A DNA stretch of 64,000 nt from Herbiconiux sp. (GTDB lineage: Bacteria; Actinomycetota; Actinomycetes; Actinomycetales; Microbacteriaceae), in contig NZ_JAHFUY010000018.1 of the NCBI RefSeq assembly GCF_023264895.1, forward strand, positions 31,419 through 95,418, read 5' to 3'. The notes under the pieces are model-generated. The model was not told where the DNA came from. It did not search any database and saw nothing but the letters and a program-made list of their open reading frames with translations. Of this stretch, positions 24,320 through 33,096 are shown in pieces; within the stretch, counting starts at the first letter, position 1; each line of letters opens with the position of its first letter. The translations under genes were made by a program, and so were the position numbers.

Positions 24320-26113
24320 CTAGCGCCCCCCGCGCCCCGAGAACACCGCGTGCAGCAGCGGCACGACCGACCCGATCATGAGCACCGTGCCGAGCACGGC
24401 ATCGTCGGCCCGCAGCACCGCGCCCGCCACGAGCAGCGCCGCGAACACGAGCGCCGACACCACTCGACGGCCCGCACGCTCGAGCCCCTCGACCCTCCGC
24501 TCGAGCTCGGGGTTCCGGAACGAGACCGTCCCCTCGTCGAGCTTCGTGAGCATCGCGTCGATCTGACGCGGCAGGCGCCAGGCGATCTGCAGGTTCTCGA
24601 GCGCCTGCTTGCCGAGGTCCTGGGCGAGGTTGCCCCGCTCCTCGCGGATCAGCTGCTGCGCGTACGGCTCGACCGAGTTCCACAGGTTGAACGACGGATC
24701 GAGCGCACTGCTCACCCCCGACGTCAGCGACATCGCGCGGATGATGAGCAGGAAGTTCTCCGGCAGCTGGAACGGCAGCGAGCGCACCACATGCCCGAAC
24801 TGCAGCCCGAACTCGCGGAACTCCCGCGGGTCGACCTCCCGCAGCTCGGCGAACCCCATGCCGCCGAACCGCGCGAACAGCTGGGTCAGCGCCCGCTCGA
24901 GCTCGGCGGTCTCGGCCGACTGCAGCAGCACCCCGAGGTCCTGCGCGGCCGCCACGAGGCCCTTGCCGTCCCGCGAGGCCGCGGCGATGAGCATCTTGCG
25001 GAGGCCGCTCCGGGTGTTGACGCCGACCTCGCCCATCATGCCGAAGTCGATGAACGTGAGCTTCCACGGCCGCGACCCGGCGACATCCGAAGCCGCACCC
25101 ACAGCCGCGCCAACGCCCAGCGCGCCCGCACCCGCGCCCGCGCCCGCACCCGCACCCGGCTCACGGGCGGCCAGCGGCGTCACGAAGATGTTCCCCGGGT
25201 GCGGATCCGCGTGGAAGAACCCGTTCGTGAACAGCTGATCGAACATCACCGCGGCGAACACCGGCGCCACCTCCGCCGGATCGATCCCCGCCGCCACGAG
25301 CCCGGCGTGATCGTTGATCTTGATCGCCGTCACGTCTTCGAGCGTCAGCACACGCCGCGTCGACCGCTCCCAGACGACCTCGGGCAACCCCACCCGGTCG
25401 TCGTCGACGAAGTCCGCCGCGAACCGCACCGAGTTCGCCGCCTCGTGCAGGTAGTCGATCTCCTCGAGGCTCGTCGCCGCGAACTCCTCCACGAGCGCCG
25501 GCGCATCGACCCGGGAGTAGACGATCCGCACGTGGCTCAGCCAGCCACCGATCTTCCGCAGGGCCGCGAGGTCGACCCGCACGATCTCGTCGATCCCGGG
25601 CCGCTGCACTTTGAGCACCACGGCGTCGAGCCCGGTGTCGGCGGCGTCGCGCGGCACGAGCCGGGCACGGTGAGCCTGCCCGAGGGAGGCCGCGGCCACC
25701 GGCGTCGGGTCGACCCACGCGAACGCCTGGTTCAGCGGCATGCCGAGCTCGGCCTCGGCGAGCGACCGGATGGCGTCGAAGGGCACGGCGGGCACCTCGT
25801 CCTGCAGCCCCTCGAGCTCCTTCGTGATCTCGGGCGGCAGCACGTCGAGGCGCGACGACATGAACTGCCCCACCTTGATCATGAGACCGCCGAGGTCGAC
25901 GGCGAGCACGTGGAAGCGCCGCGCGAACTTCTGCATGCGCCGCGTCCGCGTGCGCTCGGCGATGCTCAGCAGCCCGAACTTCGGCAGCACGAGCTCGTAC
26001 CACCACGTCACCGCCAGGTTCCACCCGGCGAACCAGAGGATGCGCCGATACCGGGCGCGGGCCTCCCGGAAGGTGGGAACGGAATCCCCCCGGTCGGGTC
26101 GAGCCTCGGACAC
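24320..26113 (-). CDS. ABC1/AarF/UbiB atypical kinase
   Basis: A 597-residue member of the UbiB/ABC1 (ADCK) family, atypical protein-kinase-like ATPases linked to isoprenoid lipid homeostasis at membranes. Family marks are the KxGQ motif in IKVGQFMSSRLDVLPPE, the Ala-rich loop VAAASLGQAHRA, ExD in EEIDYLHEAANS, and the catalytic HADPHPGN and DFGMMG. An Ala/Gly repeat insert (GAGAGAGAGALGVGAAVGA) interrupts the region between the last two motifs. Two C-terminal transmembrane spans end the protein. It begins 5 bp after the PadR stop, so the two form an operon and the regulator likely controls it. The substrate is unknown. Confidence 0.92.
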   Translation of the reverse strand: MSEARPDRGDSVPTFREARARYRRILWFAGWNLAVTWWYELVLPKFGLLSIAERTRTRRMQKFARRFHVLAVDLGGLMIKVGQFMSSRLDVLPPEITKELEGLQDEVPAVPFDAIRSLAEAELGMPLNQAFAWVDPTPVAAASLGQAHRARLVPRDAADTGLDAVVLKVQRPGIDEIVRVDLAALRKIGGWLSHVRIVYSRVDAPALVEEFAATSLEEIDYLHEAANSVRFAADFVDDDRVGLPEVVWERSTRRVLTLEDVTAIKINDHAGLVAAGIDPAEVAPVFAAVMFDQLFTNGFFHADPHPGNIFVTPLAAREPGAGAGAGAGAGALGVGAAVGAASDVAGSRPWKLTFIDFGMMGEVGVNTRSGLRKMLIAAASRDGKGLVAAAQDLGVLLQSAETAELERALTQLFARFGGMGFAELREVDPREFREFGLQFGHVVRSLPFQLPENFLLIIRAMSLTSGVSSALDPSFNLWNSVEPYAQQLIREERGNLAQDLGKQALENLQIAWRLPRQIDAMLTKLDEGTVSFRNPELERRVEGLERAGRRVVSALVFAALLVAGAVLRADDAVLGTVLMIGSVVPLLHAVFSGRGGR

Positions 26114-26118
26114 CCGGG

Positions 26119-26730
26119 TCAGTTCTGGGCGAGGATCGAGTAGAGCCGACGACGTGCGTCCTCGAGCTCCGCCACAGCCTGCTTGACCTGCTCGGACGTT
26201 CCCGTGCGCCCCACCTGCGCGGCGGCCTGGGCCAGTTCGAACCCGGCCTTGGCCAGGGCGGAGTGGTCGCGCTTGCCGTCGGTGTCGTCGTCTCCGGATG
26301 CCCAGGGCGCGTCGTTGCCGGCCGTCGCGTACTGCGCACGGCCCGCCTCGGTCAGCGCGTAGGTCTTGCGCCCGTTTGACTCCTCCGCGGCGATGAGACC
26401 CTCGTCGGCGAGCAGCTGCAGCGTGGGGTAGACCGAGCCGGGGCTCGGCTTCCAGCTGCCGCCGCTGCGCTCCTCGATCTCGTGGATGATCTGGTAGCCG
26501 TGCATGGCGCGCTCGGCGAGGAGGGCGAGCACCGCAGCGCGCACGTCTCCGCGACCGACCCGCGATCCGGTGCCGGTGCGCTTCTCGAACTTCGAGCGGA
26601 ACTGCTCCATGGCCTCCCAGACCCCGTCGACGTTGAAACCGCCGCCGCTGCCGAGGCCGCCGCCCATGCCGCCGCCGCTGCCACCACCGAAGATGTTGCC
26701 GAACCCGTTGCTTCCGAATGAATTGCTCAT
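26119..26730 (-). CDS. PadR-family transcriptional regulator
   Basis: A 203-residue PadR regulator. A Gly/Ser/Asn-rich tail of about 35 residues precedes the winged-helix domain, which shows RGDVRAAVLALLAERAMHGYQIIHEIEERSGGSWKPSPGSVYPTLQLLADEGLI, a textbook PadR signature. The C-terminus contains a coiled dimerisation helix (VKQAVAELEDARRRLYSIL). The ATG at 26728-26730 has a GGAGGTCAGC ribosome site. Three AACGATA direct repeats lie in its own promoter, implying autoregulation and control of the downstream UbiB gene. The inducer is unknown. Confidence 0.93.
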   Translation of the reverse strand: MSNSFGSNGFGNIFGGGSGGGMGGGLGSGGGFNVDGVWEAMEQFRSKFEKRTGTGSRVGRGDVRAAVLALLAERAMHGYQIIHEIEERSGGSWKPSPGSVYPTLQLLADEGLIAAEESNGRKTYALTEAGRAQYATAGNDAPWASGDDDTDGKRDHSALAKAGFELAQAAAQVGRTGTSEQVKQAVAELEDARRRLYSILAQN

Positions 26731-26753
26731 GCTGACCTCCGTTGTTGACCCCG

Positions 26754-26793
26754 AACGATACTCAACGATATGCCTGCTCGACTGTGAACGATA
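26754..26793 (-). promoter_or_regulatory. PadR operator: three direct AACGATA repeats
   Basis: Read on the plus strand, AACGATA occurs at 26754-26760, 26764-26770 and 26787-26793, that is 10 and 23 bp apart, close to one and two helical turns. They lie 24-63 bp upstream of the PadR start, in the only AT-rich part of the region. They are probably binding sites of the regulator. Confidence 0.55.
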
Positions 26794-26835
26794 TAGTCGC
26801 GACACCTTCGCAGGAGACCTCCAGTCAACGCACGA

Positions 26836-26865
26836 ACTGCGGCGCCGATCACTCGGCGCCGCAGT
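26836..26865 (-). terminator. hairpin after the 26888-30604 gene
   Basis: A perfect 13-bp stem (26836-26848 with 26853-26865, ACTGCGGCGCCGA and its complement) with a TCAC loop begins 22 bp after the minus-strand stop. No clear U-tract follows, which is common for terminators in GC-rich actinobacteria. Confidence 0.7.
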
Positions 26866-26887
26866 CGTGTGGGGGTGTTGCGGGAAG

Positions 26888-29800
26888 CTACCCGGCGCAG
26901 ACGGTGAGGCTCTCCACCGCCGGCGTCAGCGTCTTCTCGCCGCCGAGCAGGGTCACCCGGGAAGCACCCAGGGCGAGGATCTGCTCGAGCGTCTCGGCGG
27001 GCACGCAGTCACCGCGCACGGTGAACAGCGGCGCGTCGATCCGCGGGGCCAGCGCCGAGCCCGAGAGGGCGTCGGGGAACTTGGCACCCGTGGCGAGGAG
27101 CACCCGGTCGGCCGACTCGAAGAAGTACGCGTTGATCGAACGCGACGCCTCGTAGCGGTCGGCACCGCCGAGTCGCACGGACTCCGCGATCCGCGACGCG
27201 TCGGCGAAGACCCCGGCCGAGACCGAGCTCTCGCCACCGGCCACCACGATCTCCTTCACACCGAGTCGCGCGATGAGCGCGGCCGTGGCGTCGTCGAGGC
27301 CGGTGGCCCCGCCGTTGACGAGGATCAGTGGACCGGTGCCGTCGAGGGCCGCTCCGGCCGACAGGGCGTCGGGGAACGTCGCACCGGCCGCGAGCACGGC
27401 GACAGGAGCTCCGTCCGGGAACGCGTCGGCGGCGATGGACCGGGAGGCCGCGAAGCGGTCGGCGCCGCCGAGACGGCTCACGGGAGCCACCTTCTCGAGG
27501 GCCTTCTGCACGGCCGGCGTGACACTCGAGGTGCCACCCACGACCACGATCGACTCCGGGTCGAGCCGCTCGAGCTCCGCCAGCACGACGGGCGGCAGCG
27601 AACCGGCCGTGGTGAGCAGGATCGGCGCCTCGTCGGTGGCCGCGGCGGGGGCTGCCGAGAGGGCGTCGGGGAACTTCTCCCCCGAGACCACGTAGACGGT
27701 GTCCGCCCCGTCGGGGAAGCCCTCCTTCGACGTGTTCACGGAGACCTCGTAGCGGTCGGCGCCGGAGATGCGGTCGGCGTCGAGCGCCACCGTGAGGGTG
27801 GCGGTCGCGGTGCGACCCGATCCGAAGCCCACCGCGACGATCTCGAGCGGGCCGCGCGCGGCATCCGCCGGCACGACGACCTCGAACGAGACGGTGCCGT
27901 CGGTGCTCACGACGCTGCCGGCGCTGACGCCGCCCACGGTGAGCTCGACCGACTCGCCCACGCGGAAACCGGATCCGGTGACCGTCACGGTGTCGCCCGG
28001 CGAGACCGAGTCCGCCGACAGCGTCAGCGCATCCGGAGCGGCCTGCGCCTCGGCGCACGCGTCGCCCTGCGCGCCCACCGCGGGCAGCGACGGCAGCACG
28101 GCACCCGCGCGGTCGACGACCCCGTCGTCCTCCCGCACCACGATGCGGCCGAAGCTGTCACCGATGGTGACGCCCTGCTGCGTGTTCGTGGTGTTGGTGA
28201 TGAACGACGTGGAGGCGAAGGTCGACGTGCTCGCGTCGCCCTGCAGCGGCACGGTCACGACCTTGCAGACCTCACCGGCCGAGAACGACAGCTCCTGCAT
28301 CGAGGAGAGCACGCGGTTGTTGCCGCTCACCGGGATGGAGCTCACGTAGACCGTGGCGGCCTGCTCGGCCGGTCGGGAGAGCACGACGGGGACGTCGACG
28401 GAGCCGACACCCGAGCCCTCCTCGACCTTGACGTCGGGCATCGACGCGACGGGCAGGGTGGAGACGGCCGGGTCGCCGAGGGTGGCGGCCGACTGCAGCG
28501 CGAGGTCGGAGAGCAGCACGCCGCCGGTCTCGCGGGGAGCCGTGAAGCGCACCTGGGTGACGTCGGCGAGGTTCACGCCCGTGAAGGCCGTGGTGGGCAC
28601 CGCGATCTGCTGCAGCAGCACCTTGCGGAGCGGGTTCGTCGAACCCGGCAGCACGGTGAGCGCGTCGCCGAACTCCGAGGCGGTGACCGAGGCCGTTCCG
28701 CCCGTGGAGTCGAGCAGCGTGACCGTGAGGTCGGTGCTGCCGCCGATGGCGACCGAGTCGTCGGGCGAGACCCGGAACGACAGGCTCGAGGCCGTGGTGA
28801 AGTCGCGCGCCTCGGCCGGCACCTGCACGCGGAGCTCGCCGGGGGCGGCGCTCCCCGTGGGCTCGGTGTAGGTGAAGTGCAGCGACGGGGTCGACGGCAC
28901 CGAGGTGGCGCGGCCGTTGCCGTAGGTGGCGCTGAGGAACCCGTAGTCGGGGGCCTGGGCGAACTCGAGCTCGGTGACGCAGTACGGCATGGTCGCCGGC
29001 ACGTCGAGCGGGCTCATGCTCTCGCAGTACTGGTAGGTTCCGGATCCCACGACCTGCGTGGTCGTCTCGGGCTCGGTGAACGTGTTCACGTCGACCCGGT
29101 TGGAGGGCGCGAGGCTCGCGCTCACGCGGATGTCGGCGCGGCCGGCCGAGGCGGGCTTGGCGTCGGATCCGTCGAAGAGCGGCATGAACTGCTCGTCGCC
29201 GCCGAGGGTGAGGCGGAAGAAGCCGGCGATGTAGGCGTTGCCCGCGGCGTACTGCTCGGCCGCGTTCAGACGGGTCGGAGCGGACTGCCCACAGGTGGGG
29301 TCGGTCTGGTTGCGATCCATGATCGCCCAGTCGTCGCTCGTGGCCACGGGGTAGAGGCCGGGGGTCCACGCGGTGTTGAAGTAGTTGTGGTTCGTCCCCA
29401 TCACGAGCACCGACGAGCGGAACACGTCGTCGCCGTAGGCGTGCCGGGAGTCGTCGATGTACTTCTGGCCCATCTGGTCCTCGACGTCGCCGTCGCAGTA
29501 CGGCAGGATGACCGCGGTCGGCACGCCGGGAACGGTCATGCGCGTGTAATCGGTCGGGGCGAGCGGCAGCACGCCCTTGATGCCGAACGGCTCGGGCTGC
29601 TCGGAGTTGAGCAGAGCGGCGCGCATGACGCCCTCGCCACCGCGCGAGTGGCCCATGAGGCCCACGTTGTCGAGGTCGAGGCGGCCGGTGAGCGCGGTGC
29701 CGAAGCCCACGTCGGTGCCGGCGTTGGCCTGGCGCAGCAGGTTGAGGTGGTCCATCACGAGCTGGGCGCGGGCCGCTGCTCCGGTGTCGTCGGCGAGCGA

Positions 29801-30604
29801 GCCGTCGAGCGCGTTGATGGCGTTGGCCGAGATCGAGACCACCACGTAGCCCTGGCTGGCCAGGATCTCGGCGGCCTCGTTGTAGCCGAGGTAGCTCTCG
29901 ACGTCGACCTGATCGGCGTTGCAGGGCCAGGCGGCGGGGTTGCGGGTTCCACCGGCGCACGAGGTGTGGCGGCCGTGCAGGAAGACGGCGACCGGGCGCT
30001 CGCCCTCGGCGCCCTCGGGCAGGAACACCGCGGCGCGGATCTCGCCCTTGCGGCCGAAGTCGCGGATGTCGACGGCTTCGTCTCCGAGGTCGTAGTCGGC
30101 ACGCGTCACGGCGTACTCACCGCGGGCGGAGGGGTCGTCGGCGAGGACCGGCGCGTCGGCGGCAGCCGGCGGCACCTCCTCGATGAAACGGCGGGCGGCG
30201 TCACCCTGGTCGTCGGCCTCGACGGCCGGGTCGCCCGCGCCGGTCCAGCCCTGGTCGATCACGGTGGCGTCGGCGACGGCGGGGTCGGTGGTCACCACGG
30301 TGAGGGTCAGCCCGTCGAGCGACTCCTTCGCGATGCCGAGCTCGATGCCGTCGGCCCAGAGGGTGGCGGCGTCGCTCCGGATCTCGAGGGGCTCGGAGAG
30401 GGTCTTGGTGACTTCGTAGCCGCCCGGGATCTCCTCCACGGTCCAGTCGTCGCCGACGGCGACGGGCTCTGTGGTGGTGAGAGGGGCGGATGTGGCGGGG
30501 CTGGTCGCCGCGAAGGCGGGGACTCCCACCAGGGCCGGCGAGACGGCCACGAGGAGTGCGGTGGCGATGGCCGCCGCCCTCCAGCGCTCGGTTGATCTGG
30601 GCAC
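26888..30604 (-). CDS. exported alpha/beta hydrolase with cell-wall-binding repeats
   Basis: A 1238-residue secreted protein with a signal peptide (residues 1-32). An alpha/beta-hydrolase domain at about 155-460 has FLHGRHTSCAGG and the nucleophile elbow GHSRGGEG. Then come beta-sandwich stretches, one resembling Calx-beta (VDVPVVLSRPAEQAATVYV), and an IPT/TIG-like domain (DSVSPGDTVTVTGSGFRVGE). Three PF04122 cell-wall-binding repeats fill about 945-1238, each marked by R-x-x-GADRYE/FxxS and a KFPDALS or TFPDALS segment. These repeats hold proteins non-covalently on the wall. The GTG at 30602-30604 follows GGAG. The substrate (ester or peptide) is unknown. A strong hairpin ends the unit. Confidence 0.92.
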   Translation of the reverse strand: MPRSTERWRAAAIATALLVAVSPALVGVPAFAATSPATSAPLTTTEPVAVGDDWTVEEIPGGYEVTKTLSEPLEIRSDAATLWADGIELGIAKESLDGLTLTVVTTDPAVADATVIDQGWTGAGDPAVEADDQGDAARRFIEEVPPAAADAPVLADDPSARGEYAVTRADYDLGDEAVDIRDFGRKGEIRAAVFLPEGAEGERPVAVFLHGRHTSCAGGTRNPAAWPCNADQVDVESYLGYNEAAEILASQGYVVVSISANAINALDGSLADDTGAAARAQLVMDHLNLLRQANAGTDVGFGTALTGRLDLDNVGLMGHSRGGEGVMRAALLNSEQPEPFGIKGVLPLAPTDYTRMTVPGVPTAVILPYCDGDVEDQMGQKYIDDSRHAYGDDVFRSSVLVMGTNHNYFNTAWTPGLYPVATSDDWAIMDRNQTDPTCGQSAPTRLNAAEQYAAGNAYIAGFFRLTLGGDEQFMPLFDGSDAKPASAGRADIRVSASLAPSNRVDVNTFTEPETTTQVVGSGTYQYCESMSPLDVPATMPYCVTELEFAQAPDYGFLSATYGNGRATSVPSTPSLHFTYTEPTGSAAPGELRVQVPAEARDFTTASSLSFRVSPDDSVAIGGSTDLTVTLLDSTGGTASVTASEFGDALTVLPGSTNPLRKVLLQQIAVPTTAFTGVNLADVTQVRFTAPRETGGVLLSDLALQSAATLGDPAVSTLPVASMPDVKVEEGSGVGSVDVPVVLSRPAEQAATVYVSSIPVSGNNRVLSSMQELSFSAGEVCKVVTVPLQGDASTSTFASTSFITNTTNTQQGVTIGDSFGRIVVREDDGVVDRAGAVLPSLPAVGAQGDACAEAQAAPDALTLSADSVSPGDTVTVTGSGFRVGESVELTVGGVSAGSVVSTDGTVSFEVVVPADAARGPLEIVAVGFGSGRTATATLTVALDADRISGADRYEVSVNTSKEGFPDGADTVYVVSGEKFPDALSAAPAAATDEAPILLTTAGSLPPVVLAELERLDPESIVVVGGTSSVTPAVQKALEKVAPVSRLGGADRFAASRSIAADAFPDGAPVAVLAAGATFPDALSAGAALDGTGPLILVNGGATGLDDATAALIARLGVKEIVVAGGESSVSAGVFADASRIAESVRLGGADRYEASRSINAYFFESADRVLLATGAKFPDALSGSALAPRIDAPLFTVRGDCVPAETLEQILALGASRVTLLGGEKTLTPAVESLTVCAG

Positions 30605-30792
30605 TGTGCTCCTGAGTGTGAAGGTGACGGATGGCCGCGCACCGACCGTGAGGAGTCCCGCGGAGTGCGCCGGAGCCGCACGGCCCGCGGTGGCCGAGCC
30701 TTCACGCTAGCTGTGAGCAGCCCCCGGATCCGCCGGGGTAACACGATGGAAACGGGATGTTTACACCCCTGTTTCCGCGCTCACATCGAAGC

Positions 30793-32409
30793 TCAGATCT
30801 GGTCGGGGAGGCCTGCCCGGCGGAGGAACGCGGCGCGGTCGGCGCTCCTCGGGAGGGGCTGCGTAGCGGTGGTGTCGGGGGTGCGGATGACCTCGGTGGC
30901 GCCGGTGTCGGCCGCGGCGAACAGGGCCGAGAGCTCGGCCGTGGCGGTGGCCGGCTCGCGCACGGGCTCACGGACAGCGGGCTTGCGGACAGCGGGTCTG
31001 CGGACGGCAGGTTCACGCACCGCAGGTTCACGCACGGCCGGTTCGTCCGCACGCGGGGCCGCGTCCTCCGCCTCGAGCTGCTGCTCCCACTCCTCCATGC
31101 GCTCGGAGGCCCGTGCCGCCGCGTAACCCGCCCAGGTCTCGAGGGCGCGCGTGATCACGGCCTCCTGCTGCTCGAGCACGGTCTGGTTGACGCGCTTGCC
31201 GAACTCGACCTGCCGCTCGGCCCGATCCTCGGCCACGGAGACCTGCACCGAGGCCTCGGCCGCGATCGCCCGGGTGCGCTCGGCCGCCCAGATCTCGCCG
31301 CCGGAGACCTCGCCGTCCTCCCGCACGTCGAGGATGCGGTCGTAGGCGGTCTGCCCGCCGAGGTTGCCGAGCACCTTCACGATCACGGGCAGCAACTCGA
31401 TGCAGATGAACAGCAGCGCGATCATGATGTGCGCGAAGTTCAGCAGGGCGTTCGTCTCCCCCAGCCGGAACAGCGCGTCGAGCCGTGAGAGCAGACCGGC
31501 GCTGTTGTCGACCGCGCTCGCGTAGGCGGCCTGCTCGGCGGAGCGCTGCTCCTGCGCGGTCGCAAGGGTCGCCTGGTCGGCTTCGAGCTGATCGGTCGCG
31601 GCGTCGAGCCGGCTCTGGGCGGAGGCCTCCAGGTTGGCCGCCGCCGCCTCCTCGGCAGCGGTCTGGGCGGCCTGGGCAGCCGTCAACCGAGCCTCGGCCG
31701 CCTCGAAGGCCGCGAGCTTCGAGGCGGTCACGGGCCCGTCGCCGCGCACCCCGGTGCCGCCGCTGCCGTCGATCTCGGCGAGGTAGGCGGCCTGGGCGGC
31801 GTCGTAGGCGGCCTGCGCGGATGCCGTCGCCGCGACCGCCGCCGCGTAGTTGGGGTCGGAGGCGAAATCGGTCTGCAGCCCCTGGTCGACGATCGCCTGG
31901 TTCGAGGCGATCCGCTCCTCGAGCGTCGGGATCTGGGCGAACCGCGGATCCGTCGCCATCCGCTCCTCGAACGCCGCCTTGTCCTCGGCCTGCATGACCT
32001 GGATCTCGGAGTTGATCTCGGCCTGGAAGATCTGCAGCGTGAGCGGCGTCGAGATGACGGTGCCGATGATGAGCGCGAGGGCGATGCGCGGGATGGCGAG
32101 GGCCACGTTCCGCCACACGCCCTTCTGCTTCGCCATGCCGATGATGAGGAGCCGGTCGAGGTTCAGGATGATGACACCCCAGAACACGCCCACGACGATG
32201 GCCACGGGGAGCGGCGCGCCGACCGCCATCACGAGAGCGAACGTCGCCGACACCGCCGAGAGGAACGCGGTGCTGAGGATGACGCCGCCCATGGCGACGA
32301 AGCGCGCGCGGTCGCCCGGGGCATCCGCGAGAACGTCGAGCCGAGCGCCGCCGAGCCACGACATGAAGTTCGAGACGGCGTTGGAGTTGTAGCGACGAGG
32401 ACGAGACAC
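30793..32409 (-). CDS. DUF4407 membrane protein
   Basis: A 538-residue DUF4407 protein. Spans lie at about residues 40-62, 66-92, 105-130 and 330-355; the second ends in NLDRLLIIG, the family hallmark. Between spans 3 and 4 lies a long alanine-rich coiled-coil of about 190 residues. After span 4 comes a cytosolic helical segment with GGEIWAAERTRAIAAEA. A tail of 5-residue repeats (EPAVR, RPAVR, KPAVR) follows, encoded by 15-bp DNA repeats near 30955-31045. The leaderless GTG start at 32407-32409 is chosen because it shares a 44-bp promoter-to-start block with the kinase-like gene at 39074. DUF4407 function is not established. Confidence 0.88.
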   Translation of the reverse strand: MSRPRRYNSNAVSNFMSWLGGARLDVLADAPGDRARFVAMGGVILSTAFLSAVSATFALVMAVGAPLPVAIVVGVFWGVIILNLDRLLIIGMAKQKGVWRNVALAIPRIALALIIGTVISTPLTLQIFQAEINSEIQVMQAEDKAAFEERMATDPRFAQIPTLEERIASNQAIVDQGLQTDFASDPNYAAAVAATASAQAAYDAAQAAYLAEIDGSGGTGVRGDGPVTASKLAAFEAAEARLTAAQAAQTAAEEAAAANLEASAQSRLDAATDQLEADQATLATAQEQRSAEQAAYASAVDNSAGLLSRLDALFRLGETNALLNFAHIMIALLFICIELLPVIVKVLGNLGGQTAYDRILDVREDGEVSGGEIWAAERTRAIAAEASVQVSVAEDRAERQVEFGKRVNQTVLEQQEAVITRALETWAGYAAARASERMEEWEQQLEAEDAAPRADEPAVREPAVREPAVRRPAVRKPAVREPVREPATATAELSALFAAADTGATEVIRTPDTTATQPLPRSADRAAFLRRAGLPDQI

Positions 32410-32448
32410 GAGGAGCGAAGCTACCCCATGTGCCTCTGTGCACCCTGG
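32405..32448 (-). promoter_or_regulatory. shared promoter block, copy A
   Basis: Reading the minus strand, the block is CCAGGG, 6 bp, GAGG, 3 bp, ATGGGGTAG, one base, TTCGCTCCTCGTGTC. The GTG in the last segment is the DUF4407 start codon, and TAGCTT 8 bp before it is a plausible -10. It matches the block before the kinase-like gene (39070-39113) at 36 of 44 positions with no gaps. Confidence 0.7.
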
Positions 32449-32475
32449 CACAGCGCTGTGCGCAGGCCGTGCCGA

Positions 32476-32997
32476 TCACGTGTCGTCGGATGCCCTCCGC
32501 ACGCCGCTCCGCCGCCGTGGTGCCGCTGAGCGCGGCGGCGTCGACCGCATGTGGTCGCGCACCGCGGTGAGCGAGCGTGCGAGCTCCGCGACGTCGTCGC
32601 CGCCGAGCGGGGCGAGGAACAGCTTCTTGAGCACGTCGATGTGCCCCGGGAACACGGTCGCGAGCACGGCCCGCCCGGCCTCCGTGATGGTCACGGTGAC
32701 GCTCCGCTCGTCGTCGACCGACGGGGCGCGGGTCACGAGCCCCGCCGATTCCAGCAGGCCCGCCTGGTGGGTGAGGCCGCTCCGGCTGTAGACGACCCCG
32801 TCGGCGAGGTCGGTCATCCGTTTGCTGCCGGCGGGCGCGTCGCCGAGGGTCGCGAGCAGCTGGAACTGCACGTAGCTGAGCCCTCCCGCCTCCTTGAGCT
32901 GCAGCTCGACGGCGTGACGCAACAGGCTGCTCACCTCGATCAGGGCGAAGTAGGCGCCGAGCTCGACGGGGTCGAGGGAGGCGGATTCGTCGGTCAT
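32476..32997 (-). CDS. MarR-family regulator
   Basis: A 173-residue winged-helix MarR regulator. The N-terminal dimerisation helices are followed by LSYVQFQLLATLGDAPAGSKRMTDLADGVVYSRSGLTHQAGLLESAGLV and the wing DERSVTVTITEAGRAVL. The C-terminal 25 residues are Arg/Ser/Pro-rich. It is divergent from a quinone oxidoreductase gene, and two identical palindromes lie in the 99-bp gap, so it most likely represses itself and the oxidoreductase in response to an electrophile or oxidant. ATG at 32995-32997. Confidence 0.92.
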   Translation of the reverse strand: MTDESASLDPVELGAYFALIEVSSLLRHAVELQLKEAGGLSYVQFQLLATLGDAPAGSKRMTDLADGVVYSRSGLTHQAGLLESAGLVTRAPSVDDERSVTVTITEAGRAVLATVFPGHIDVLKKLFLAPLGGDDVAELARSLTAVRDHMRSTPPRSAAPRRRSGVRRASDDT

Positions 32998-33010
32998 GCA
33001 CCCATTCTAC

Positions 33011-33067
33011 TTGCTTCGACATCGAAGCAATGTTATGGTCGCTGTCAGTTGCTTCGACATCGAAGCA
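33011..33067. promoter_or_regulatory. twin MarR operators and divergent promoters
   Basis: Two perfect palindromes TGCTTCGA-CA-TCGAAGCA lie at 33012-33029 and 33050-33067, with centres 38 bp apart. For the plus-strand gene, TTGCTT (33011-33016) and TATGGT (33034-33039) form a -35/-10 pair with a 17-bp spacer, embedded in and just after operator 1. For marR, TAGAAT (33004-33009, minus strand) is the likely -10. Both promoters would be blocked by a bound repressor. Confidence 0.75.
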
Positions 33068-33096
33068 TTACCCATACAAACGAGAGCGAGAAGAAC

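Noticed and set aside
26504..30595. A 1363-codon open frame on the plus strand
   Set aside because: It is antisense to the exported hydrolase gene and its translation is an Arg/Gly/His/Val-rich artefact of high third-position GC; no motif or start site supports it.
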